A DNA stretch of 64,000 nt from JBCDCY01 sp039180875 (GTDB taxonomy: Bacteria > Pseudomonadota > Alphaproteobacteria > Rhodobacterales > Rhodobacteraceae): the NCBI GenBank assembly GCA_039180875.1, contig JBCDCY010000003.1:1-64000 (forward strand), written 5' to 3'. The translations under genes were made by a program, and so were the position numbers. Shown one piece after another: positions 43,903-51,310 of this stretch (positions are counted from its first letter, which is position 1; the number at the start of each line of letters is the position of its first letter). The notes beneath the pieces were generated by a model. The model ran no database searches. It was not told where the DNA came from and was given only the letters and a program-made list of their open reading frames with translations.

Positions 43903-45411
43903 TCAATTGGACGTCCAGTCGGCAAGGCGCGTGCCGCTCTCGGCGCACTGCTTCAACAGCGGGCTAAGGCGCCAGGCGACGGGATCCTCTTCGGCGAGCC
44001 CCTGCAGCCGTGCCACGATCTCCGCGACGCCGAGTGTGTCGGCGTAGTGCATCAGCCCGCCGCGCCAGCGCGGAAAGCCGAGCCGGTGGACGCTGACCAA
44101 GTCGATGTCGCTGGCCGACCGCGCGATGCCCTGATGCAGCACATCTGCCGCCTCGTTGATCATCGCGAGGACGATCCGCTCCTCGATCTCATGCGGCTCA
44201 TAGTCCGTGCGGGTGATGCCGGCGAAATGCGCCTCCTCCACCGCGAGGTCGGCGACGATCGGGTCCTCGACCTTGCCGGCGCCGCCCGGATAGCGGTACC
44301 AGCCGGCGGCGGTCTTGCGCCCGAGCTTGCCGAGCTCGATCATTCGGTCGGCGATCGGGATGTAGCGCCGGTTCGGGTCGCGCGTTGCATCCTCCCGCCG
44401 GCGCTGGGCGTGGGCGATGTCGAGGCCGGAGAGGTCCTCCGCCTCGTAGGGCCCCATGACGTAGCCAAAGGCGACCATGGCCTCGTCCACCTCCCAGGGC
44501 GTGGAGCCGTCCATGAACACGGTGTCAGCCGCCTCGCGGTAGCGCGCGAGGATGCGGTCGCCGACGACGTTGTCGGGGGCGCCGGCCGTCTCAGCCCCTT
44601 GCTCGGCTCCCTGCTCGGCGACTTGCAGATGATGCAGCGCCCGCGCCTGATCCGAGCGGCGGAGGGCCTGGGCGACCCGGCGCTCCTCCCCCATCGCGGC
44701 CTCGAACGATAGGGCAAGGCCCGCCTCGACGACGTCGATGGCGCGCAGCGGCGCCTGCTGGCCGGGGCTGCGCTCGCCTGCCGTTTCCCGCGCCGCCGCC
44801 AGCACCTCCGCGTCGGCGGCGGGCGGCGGCAGCTCCCAAACCGGGACGACGTCGCCGAGCTGTTCGGCGTTGACGAGGAACGCCGCCTCGGCCGGGTCGT
44901 CGTCGATGTCATGCACGAGCTTCGCCGCCCGCGCCGCCTCCGCCGAGATCGGCTCGCCGAGGGAGATCATCGCCAGCGCCGGCCCGAGCCCCACCAGCCG
45001 CGGCAGGCGCTGCGTGCCGCCCGCCTCCGGGATCAGCCCGAACATCACCTCCGGCAGGCCGATCCGGGCGGCCGGCGCCATGATCCGCATCCGGCAGGCG
45101 AGCGCCAGCTCGGCCCCGCCACCCTGGGCCACGCCTTCAATCACTGCGATCCAGGGAACCGCGCTGCGTTCGATGGCGTCGAGCACGTCGGCGAGGTGGG
45201 GCGGCTCAGGCGGTGCCGCGTCCTGCGCAATCTCTCCCGCGGCGAAAGTCCCGCCCGCGCCGCTCAGGATCACCCGGCCGAGGCGCGCCGCCTCCGCCCA
45301 GGCGACGGCCTCCAGCAAGCCCTGGCGCATCGCCTGGTCGAGGACGTTGGACGGCGGGGCGTCGAGCGTGACGTAGCCCACACCCTCCTCGATGCGTCTT
45401 GTCACGCTCAC
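43903..45411 (-). CDS. Enoyl-CoA hydratase/3-hydroxyacyl-CoA dehydrogenase-type fusion lacking its NAD-binding domain
   Basis: About 502 aa. Residues roughly 1-250 are crotonase-like (GGGAELALACRMRI oxyanion region, GLPEVMFGLIPEAGGTQRLPRLVG). The chain then runs straight into the two C-terminal 3-hydroxyacyl-CoA dehydrogenase domains (DRILARYREAADTVFMDG; IEERIVLAMINEAADVLHQG). The Rossmann domain of about 190 residues with its glycine-rich loop and catalytic His is missing, compared with about 700 aa for usual multifunctional enzymes. The second crotonase glutamate also appears to be replaced (LAMISLGEP where ALEMI is usual). The GTG at 45411 has GGAGGGAGC before it. Dehydrogenase activity is not expected; any remaining function is unclear. 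Confidence 0.8.
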   Translation of the reverse strand: MSVTRRIEEGVGYVTLDAPPSNVLDQAMRQGLLEAVAWAEAARLGRVILSGAGGTFAAGEIAQDAAPPEPPHLADVLDAIERSAVPWIAVIEGVAQGGGAELALACRMRIMAPAARIGLPEVMFGLIPEAGGTQRLPRLVGLGPALAMISLGEPISAEAARAAKLVHDIDDDPAEAAFLVNAEQLGDVVPVWELPPPAADAEVLAAARETAGERSPGQQAPLRAIDVVEAGLALSFEAAMGEERRVAQALRRSDQARALHHLQVAEQGAEQGAETAGAPDNVVGDRILARYREAADTVFMDGSTPWEVDEAMVAFGYVMGPYEAEDLSGLDIAHAQRRREDATRDPNRRYIPIADRMIELGKLGRKTAAGWYRYPGGAGKVEDPIVADLAVEEAHFAGITRTDYEPHEIEERIVLAMINEAADVLHQGIARSASDIDLVSVHRLGFPRWRGGLMHYADTLGVAEIVARLQGLAEEDPVAWRLSPLLKQCAESGTRLADWTSN

Positions 45412-45439
45412 CGCTCCCTCCACCTCTCGAGGATGGGCG

Positions 45440-46348
45440 CTAGCCCGGGTTGGACTGCACCAGTTTGTCGGCGACGATCAGGTCCCGCAGCTCCGCCCGC
45501 GACGCCTCGACCGGCTTGCCGCTGGTGTCGAGCCGATAGTCGGCCTGGCGATACTTGGCCTCCCGGCTCTTCAGGATCTGGCGGAGCTGGATCATCGCCT
45601 GCGGGTTGCCGGCCATCGGCCGCATGTCGCCCTGGGCCCGCACCCGCTCCATATGCTCGGCGGCGGAGGTGGTGACCCAGATGGTGTGAAAACGGGTGAG
45701 TACGCGGGCAAAGGTCTCCTCATCGCCGACGATGCCGCCGCCGACGGCGAGCACGGCCCGCTCACGCTCGGCGATCACCTGGTCGAGCGCCGTCGCCTCC
45801 AGATCGCGGTAGCCTTCCTGGCCGTAGAGCGCGATGATCTCGCCCACCGGCATGCCGGCCCGGCGCTCGATCTCCTGGTTGAGCTCGACGAAGGCGAGGC
45901 CGAGATCCTTGGCGATCAGCGCGCCGAGGGTCGACTTACCAGCACCCCGCAGGCCGACGAGGCAGATCCGCTCCGCCTTCTGGGCCCGGTGCCGCTCGGG
46001 GTCGAGGATCTGCAGCACCCGCGCCCGGGTCGCGGCATCCGCCCGGCGGTAGAGCGCAGCAACCGCCGCCGTCTCGTCGCCCAACTGCCCGTCCTCGCCG
46101 AGCAGGGCCTCCACAGGCTTGCCGAGGGCATGGGCCACGCGCTTCAGAAGCCCGATGGAGATATTGCCCTCCCCCGCCTCGAGCTGGGCGAGATAGCGGG
46201 GGGAGACACCGGATCTCTCCGACAATTCCCGGCGCGACCAGGCGTTCTGCTTGCGCGCCGCCCGCACCCGCTCACCCACTTGCCGGATCAGGGCTTCGAC
46301 CAGACGGTCGACGTTATCCGCCTCTGGATCTGTAAGTGTCTCGAGCAT
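45440..46348 (-). CDS. boxR: BoxR-type regulator (XRE HTH fused to shikimate kinase-like domain)
   Basis: A 302-aa protein: XRE-type HTH at about 26-82 (ARKQNAWSRRELSERSGVSP) and a shikimate-kinase-like domain with a P-loop GLRGAGKST at 132-140, then ELNQEIERRAGMPVGEI. This architecture defines BoxR/BzdR, benzoyl-CoA-responsive repressors of aromatic clusters. The ATG at 46348 is chosen because the frame upstream overlaps the preceding gene with arginine-rich sequence. It follows the BoxA-type gene by 19 nt. Its likely targets are the TGCA-containing motifs upstream of boxC and of the benzoate-CoA ligase gene. Confidence 0.9.
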   Translation of the reverse strand: MLETLTDPEADNVDRLVEALIRQVGERVRAARKQNAWSRRELSERSGVSPRYLAQLEAGEGNISIGLLKRVAHALGKPVEALLGEDGQLGDETAAVAALYRRADAATRARVLQILDPERHRAQKAERICLVGLRGAGKSTLGALIAKDLGLAFVELNQEIERRAGMPVGEIIALYGQEGYRDLEATALDQVIAERERAVLAVGGGIVGDEETFARVLTRFHTIWVTTSAAEHMERVRAQGDMRPMAGNPQAMIQLRQILKSREAKYRQADYRLDTSGKPVEASRAELRDLIVADKLVQSNPG

Positions 46349-46367
46349 GATCGGCACCCGCCCCGGC

Positions 46368-47756
46368 CTAGGCCGGGGCGCCCTCCCGCGGGATATGCGC
46401 CTCCACCACCCGGCGCAGGCGGTCCGGCGGTGGGGCCTTCTGGAAGGCATCGGCGCGGGTGAAGACGCTGACGAACTCCCCGTCGAAACAGCGCTTGCCG
46501 TCCTGCCGCCCCTCCACCCGGAAGCTGATCGAGGTCTCGCCCAGCCGCGCCGGCCAGACCCGGCAGATCAGGCGGTGGTGTGGCGTGATCGGCGCCTGGA
46601 AGTCGAGGCGCATGGACACGAACGGCGTGCCGACATTGCGGTCGAGCTCCATCTGATACCAGCCCTCCCCGGTCTGCGCCTCCCACCAGGCGTTGATGGC
46701 GTCGAGGGCGAAGGCCGGCACCCGCGCCGTGTAGACGATCTTGGCCGGGTCGCAGTCGCCCCAGGTGACGCGGATCTCATGCTCGAAGGCCGCCGCGTGG
46801 CCGGCGGGGCGGGCGCCGGTGTCATTGCTCTGGCGGTAGGTCTCGATGTGATAACGCCCCTCCTCCCGCAAGATATCGCGGAGGTTGCGCCATTGCTGGC
46901 CGATCGACTCGGCGATGTTGGTGAAGGCGCGCTCGACCCCGTCCTCCATCTCCTTCGGGCCGCTGATGTAGATGTGGGTCTTCGGATCCTGGAGGAGCTC
47001 GGCGATCGTGTCCTCCTCCGTCCGCATCCTGTCGTGCACGTATTCTTTCTTCGCCCCCGGCATGCGGCTGAAGACCAGGTGCTTTTGCAGCAGGCTGGAG
47101 GGCACGCGGTTGAGCGAGGTGAGGTAGGGGAAGCTGTCGGGCGTCTGGCCGTCGAAGAACAGGACCATGCCGCCGGATTTCTTCCCCACGCTCCGCTCCC
47201 GCGCCATGGTGAAGGCACGCATCGGGGCGGAGCCGGTGCCGGTGCAGATCATCAGGAGCCGCGCCTCGGGATCGGCCGGCAACAGGAAGGTCTCGCCGTA
47301 GGGGCCGGTCAGATCCACCGTCTCGCCCTCGCCGAGATCGCAGAGGAAGTTGGAGCAGATGCCGCCCGGCTCCCGCTTCACGGTGAGGGAGAGCGTGCGC
47401 TCCCCCGGCCGCTCGCCGTCGCGGGGGCAGGAGATGGCATAGAGCCGCGGCTGCTGCCGTGCGCCCGGGGGCAGGATGCCGAGGGACTGGCCCTCGACGA
47501 ACGGATAGTCGGTCTCGCCGGTGTCGAGCACGATGTGGCGCACGTCGGCCTTGGAATCGTCGGAGGTGAGCCGGGTGTTGGCCATGACCCGCGCGGTGAG
47601 CGGTTGCTCGGGAGTGAAGCGGGCCGGGCCCGCCGCCTCGCTGCTTTCCGGCGCGATCTGGCGCCCGCCGGCGGCCGCGTGGGCCTCCGCCAACAGCGCG
47701 TCCGCGGGATCGGATGCGCCGGTCGCCTCCACTGGCATCGTCTCTTGCTCGGACAT
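46368..47756 (-). CDS. boxA: BoxA-type reductase module fused to a 4-hydroxybenzoyl-CoA thioesterase-type domain
   Basis: A 462-aa protein. Residues about 50-307 match the FAD/NADPH reductase half of BoxA (RLYAISCPRDGERP at 104, ICTGTGSAPMRA at 170, HIYISGPKEMEDGV, ending YHIETY). The N-terminal two-[4Fe-4S] ferredoxin of canonical BoxA is absent: residues 1-50 contain no cysteine. Residues 322-455 form a hotdog thioesterase with TWGDCDPAKIVY (catalytic Asp336, equivalent to Asp17 of the Pseudomonas enzyme) and GTPFVSMRLDF. I expect it to supply electrons for BoxB and to release CoA from aryl-CoA. A flavodoxin gene lies 57 nt upstream and may replace the ferredoxin. AAGGA precedes the ATG. 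Confidence 0.85.
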   Translation of the reverse strand: MSEQETMPVEATGASDPADALLAEAHAAAGGRQIAPESSEAAGPARFTPEQPLTARVMANTRLTSDDSKADVRHIVLDTGETDYPFVEGQSLGILPPGARQQPRLYAISCPRDGERPGERTLSLTVKREPGGICSNFLCDLGEGETVDLTGPYGETFLLPADPEARLLMICTGTGSAPMRAFTMARERSVGKKSGGMVLFFDGQTPDSFPYLTSLNRVPSSLLQKHLVFSRMPGAKKEYVHDRMRTEEDTIAELLQDPKTHIYISGPKEMEDGVERAFTNIAESIGQQWRNLRDILREEGRYHIETYRQSNDTGARPAGHAAAFEHEIRVTWGDCDPAKIVYTARVPAFALDAINAWWEAQTGEGWYQMELDRNVGTPFVSMRLDFQAPITPHHRLICRVWPARLGETSISFRVEGRQDGKRCFDGEFVSVFTRADAFQKAPPPDRLRRVVEAHIPREGAPA

Positions 47757-47813
47757 CGGATCGTTCCTTGCTACGTGCGATGCGGCCGGGGCGCGGCTCC
47801 GCCGCCCGGACCT

Positions 47814-48272
47814 TTAGGCCGCCTTGGCGAGAAGCCCGTCGAAGCAGGCCCGCACCCAGGGCAGCGCGATATCCTCCGGCGGCTCACCGGTGGAGGCATC
47901 GTGGATGCCGCGCTCGCCCACCTGCTGGGCCTTGCAGGCCAGAAGCTCGGTCATCAGCTTCTCCGAGCCCTGGTTGAAGGTCTCGGCAAACACCATGTCG
48001 CCGAGGCCGAAGATGGCGAAGTTGATCTCGCTCAGATCCGGCCGCTCCTCCTCCAGCGTGTCGCGGAACCCGGCGGCGTTGGCGGGCAGATCGCCGTTGC
48101 CGTGGGTCGCGGTGACGAAGATGTAGAAGGTCTCCGGCTCCAGATCGGCCGGGGTGACGTCGGCGAGGCTAGAGATCTCGCAGTCGTGCTCCTCGCCGAT
48201 CTCGTCCTTGATGTCGTCGCAGAGCAATTCCGCATTGCCCGATTCCGTGCCGTAGAGGATCGCTACCTTCAT
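47814..48272 (-). CDS. Flavodoxin-domain electron carrier
   Basis: A 152-aa flavodoxin. The FMN phosphate loop is ILYGTESGNAELL (residues 5-17), and the isoalloxazine loops are TATHGNGDLP and FGLGDMVFAETF. It is closer in style to MioC and the flavodoxin half of diflavin reductases than to long-chain flavodoxins. It overlaps the FprA-type reductase gene (ATGA) and precedes the BoxA-type reductase, so it is placed to shuttle electrons from either reductase to the BoxB epoxidase. A flavodoxin is not part of the described box systems I know. Confidence 0.87.
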   Translation of the reverse strand: MKVAILYGTESGNAELLCDDIKDEIGEEHDCEISSLADVTPADLEPETFYIFVTATHGNGDLPANAAGFRDTLEEERPDLSEINFAIFGLGDMVFAETFNQGSEKLMTELLACKAQQVGERGIHDASTGEPPEDIALPWVRACFDGLLAKAA

Positions 48273-49516
48273 GCCGTTTCCCTCTGCTTCTCGATGACGT
48301 CTTTCATCTCTGACCAAGTCCTGAGTTTGCGGCGGCAGCGGTCAGGCTCTGCAGCGTCGGTTTCGGCCGCGTCGATGGCGAGCCAGTCCCGGTAGGTGGT
48401 AATCCGCTCGCCCAGCCGATCAAGCAGGACCTTGCGCCCGGGGCGGTCTTCGTGGGTGCCGTCGGAAAGCCAGGCGGCGACGGCGGCCGCCACCTCCTGC
48501 GCGTCGGTACGGTTTTCCGGGATCGTGCCCTGGGATCCGCGGCGGAACCAGCCTGCGGCGAAAAGCCCGGGGGCGAGGACACCGTCGGCCGAGGCGTCTT
48601 GCAGCAGTGACGCCCGGTCTATGGCGCCGTCGTCGTCAAAGCCGATGGCGGTGATGACGCTGTCGCAGGCCAGGCGTTTCTCCGCGCTGCCGTCGGGGCG
48701 GCGGAGCGTGAGCGCCGCGACCCGTTCGCCGTCTGCCTCGACCCGGGCGACCGTCCACCCGGCGTGGAAGACGATGCGCTTGGCGCTGGCGTCGCGCAGT
48801 TGCTTCACGGCCTCGGCCATCGCGGCGCCGATGGGCGTCTCCGCCTCTCCCGGGCCCGCGATGCTGTCGCCCTCGGCCAGGTCGCAGCGCACGCCGCTGA
48901 GCGCCGCGATCTCCTTCAGCATGGCCACGTCGAACTTCGCGGCAGCGAGCGAACCGCGGCCGATCACGTGGATCTCCTCGACCGCCTCGCCGATCAGCGC
49001 CGCCGCCACGTCGGAGCCGGCGAAATCACCCGCCGCCTTGGCCAGCAGCCGGACCACATCCGCCGCGACATTGCCGTTGCCGATCACTGCCACACGGCCG
49101 CCGAATGAGGGCGCGACGTCGCTGTCGGGATGACCGTTCCAGGCGCGCGTGATGGCGCCGGAGCCGTAGACCCCCGGCAGGTCGTCGCCAGGCACCCCGA
49201 GCCGGCGGTCGGCATAAAGGCCGGTGGCGATCACCACGGCGTGCATGGCCCCGCGCAACTCCTCCAAGGCGATGTCGCGGCCGACTTCGATATTGCCGAG
49301 GAAGTCGACGTCCTGGCGCTCGAACAATCGGGCGAACTGCCGGGTGACGCCCTTCGTGCCCTGATGATCCGGCGCCACGCCATAGCGCACCAGACCGTAG
49401 GGCACGCACAGCCGGTCGAGCACGCTGATCTCCGCCTCCGGCAACGCCTTGCGCAGCGCCTGCGCGACGTAGCAGCCGGCCGGGCCCGATCCGACGATGG
49501 CGATGCGTGGGGTCAC
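48269..49516 (-). CDS. FprA-type ferredoxin/flavodoxin-NADP+ reductase
   Basis: A 415-aa flavoprotein of the adrenodoxin-reductase/FprA class. The FAD motif is RIAIVGSGPAGCYVAQAL, PYGLVRYGVAPDHQGTKGV is diagnostic of the class, and the NADP motif is VAVIGNGNVAADVVRLL. It transfers electrons from NADPH to a small one-electron carrier. The GTG at 49516 begins just before the FAD fold; the frame extends upstream to 49552. Its stop overlaps the flavodoxin start, strongly suggesting that flavodoxin is its partner. The tail after residue 370 (RTWSEMKDVIEKQ) is somewhat extended. Confidence 0.9.
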   Translation of the reverse strand: MTPRIAIVGSGPAGCYVAQALRKALPEAEISVLDRLCVPYGLVRYGVAPDHQGTKGVTRQFARLFERQDVDFLGNIEVGRDIALEELRGAMHAVVIATGLYADRRLGVPGDDLPGVYGSGAITRAWNGHPDSDVAPSFGGRVAVIGNGNVAADVVRLLAKAAGDFAGSDVAAALIGEAVEEIHVIGRGSLAAAKFDVAMLKEIAALSGVRCDLAEGDSIAGPGEAETPIGAAMAEAVKQLRDASAKRIVFHAGWTVARVEADGERVAALTLRRPDGSAEKRLACDSVITAIGFDDDGAIDRASLLQDASADGVLAPGLFAAGWFRRGSQGTIPENRTDAQEVAAAVAAWLSDGTHEDRPGRKVLLDRLGERITTYRDWLAIDAAETDAAEPDRCRRKLRTWSEMKDVIEKQRETA

Positions 49517-49520
49517 GGCC

Positions 49521-49733
49521 TCAGCCCGATGCCCCGGAGCGAGCCCCGGCATCAGACCCAGCCTCGCGGCCGAGCGCGCGGACCTGGGAGAGCAATGCCC
49601 GCCGCTCCTCCAAGCTCAACAGCTCAAAGGTCTCCCGGCAGAGCTCCCCCTGCCCGTCGCAGTAGGGTGCGAAGGCAGTCGGCAGGTCATGCACCATCTG
49701 GGTCGAGGCCAGGATGCGACGTCCGATCTCCAT
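49521..49733 (-). CDS. 70-aa protein of unknown function between boxB and the FprA-type gene
   Basis: A small ORF starting at an ATG with a GGGGG ribosome site, ending 4 nt before the reductase start and beginning 60 nt after boxB. It reads EIGRRILASTQMVHDLP, then PYCDGQGELCRE with two cysteines, and LSLEERRALLSQVRALG, a probable amphipathic helix. Tight spacing supports it being real. It matches no family I recognise. A role as an accessory or coupling subunit of the epoxidase is possible but unproven. Confidence 0.6.
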   Translation of the reverse strand: MEIGRRILASTQMVHDLPTAFAPYCDGQGELCRETFELLSLEERRALLSQVRALGREAGSDAGARSGASG

Positions 49734-49793
49734 GGCGACCCCCTTTGTTGAGGAGAAGGAGGAACCGCCCAACCGGGAGCGGCCCCGGCTGGC

Positions 49794-51245
49794 TCAGGCC
49801 ATGTGCAGCTTCACGTACTCGAAGTCGCCCGGCTTGTTGTCGATGCCGACCTTGGGCGGCGCGATCCAGGGCGCGAACTGCCCGGGCTCGTAACAGGGCA
49901 CCATCAGCGACTCGATGAACGCCCCGTCCTCCTTCGACGGCAGCCATTCGTCGCGACGCGCTTGCCAGGCGTCATCGGACAGGATGTTGCCCTCCGGATC
50001 CGCCTTAATCGCGGCGAAGACGCCGATCTGGCGGTGGAACGCCTCGTGCGGCAGGGCGAGTTTGAAGTCGACGCCGGTGCGCTTGATGATCTTGTTCCAG
50101 CGCGCTACGCCGCCGCCCGCATCGCGGATATAGTCGTCGCGCAGGCGCATATTGATGGCGGTGAGCGCCGGCACCTCCTCCGCCACGATCTCCCCGTCCA
50201 CGACGCCGCGCACCACGTAGGTCGCGTCCTTCAATTGGTGATCGTCGTCGATCCGGCTCTCCATGTAGCGGCCCTTGATGCCGGCGTTGAAAGCGTTGGC
50301 GGCGTTGGTCGAAACCTCCTGCCCAAAAAGATCCAGGCTGAGCGAGTAGTGCAGGTTCAGCTTCTTCTGGATCGTCGGCAGGTCGATGACGTCGAGCGCA
50401 CGGATCTTGTCGATGTCGCAGGGATCGCTGATCCCGGCCTTCACCATCGCCTCGCAGGTCGCCTGCACGGTGCGCCCGACGCCGGTCTCGCCGACGAACA
50501 TGTGGTGCGCTTCCTCCGTCAGCATGAAGCGGCAGGTGCGGCTGAGCGGGTCGAAGCCCGACTGCGCCAGGCTCTCCAGCTGCATCTTGCCGTCGCGGTC
50601 GGTGAAGTAGGTGAACATGAAGAACGACAGCCAGTCCGGCGTCTCCTCATTGAAGGCACCGAGCATGCGCGGCGCCTCCTCCGAGCCCGAGGAGCGGCGG
50701 AGCAGATCGTCCGCCTCCTCCCGCCCGTCCTTGCCGAAATATTTTTGCAGTAGATAGACCATGGCCCAGAGGTGCCGTCCCTCCTCCACGTTCACCTGGA
50801 AGAGGTTGCGCATGTCGTAGAGCGACGGCGCGGTGAGGCCGAGGAACCGCTGCTGCTCGACCGAGCCGGGCTCGGTATCGCCCTGGATGACGATGAGGCG
50901 CTTCAACATGTTGCGGTATTCGCCCGGCACCTCCTGCCAGGCCGGCTCACCCTTGTGCTCGCCGCAGGGAATGGTGCGCTCCTCCACCGCCGGCGCGAGC
51001 AGCACGCCCCAGCGGTAGTCCGGCATCTTCACGTAGTCGAACTTGGCCCAACCCTTGGGATCGACGCTGATCGCCGTGCGCAGATAAACCATGGATTCCT
51101 GGAAGTTCTGCGGGATCAGCTTGTTCCACCAATCGAGGTAGCCCGGATGCCATTTCTCCAGAGCTTTCAAGACTTTGCGGTCCTGACTTAACCCAACGTT
51201 GTTGGGGATGCGGGTGTCGTAGTTGACGTTGATGAGATCGAGCAT
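49794..51245 (-). CDS. boxB: Benzoyl-CoA 2,3-epoxidase, di-iron subunit
   Basis: A 483-aa class I di-iron oxygenase (LDLINVNYDTRIPNNVGLSQ at the N-terminus). Compared with the Azoarcus evansii enzyme, the iron ligands appear shifted by five residues: E125, E155 and H158 (VEEGRHLW), D216 (FTYFTD), E245 and H248 (TEEAHHMF). It converts benzoyl-CoA with O2 and NADPH-derived electrons to 2,3-epoxybenzoyl-CoA. It lies directly after boxC in the canonical C-B order; the electron-donating genes follow in a non-canonical arrangement. Confidence 0.96.
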   Translation of the reverse strand: MLDLINVNYDTRIPNNVGLSQDRKVLKALEKWHPGYLDWWNKLIPQNFQESMVYLRTAISVDPKGWAKFDYVKMPDYRWGVLLAPAVEERTIPCGEHKGEPAWQEVPGEYRNMLKRLIVIQGDTEPGSVEQQRFLGLTAPSLYDMRNLFQVNVEEGRHLWAMVYLLQKYFGKDGREEADDLLRRSSGSEEAPRMLGAFNEETPDWLSFFMFTYFTDRDGKMQLESLAQSGFDPLSRTCRFMLTEEAHHMFVGETGVGRTVQATCEAMVKAGISDPCDIDKIRALDVIDLPTIQKKLNLHYSLSLDLFGQEVSTNAANAFNAGIKGRYMESRIDDDHQLKDATYVVRGVVDGEIVAEEVPALTAINMRLRDDYIRDAGGGVARWNKIIKRTGVDFKLALPHEAFHRQIGVFAAIKADPEGNILSDDAWQARRDEWLPSKEDGAFIESLMVPCYEPGQFAPWIAPPKVGIDNKPGDFEYVKLHMA

Positions 51246-51310
51246 CTGGCTGTGCCTCTCCTGCTGTCGCCTAGCCGGGCGGGGGCCTGCCCGGCGGGTC
51301 TCGGTCGCGC

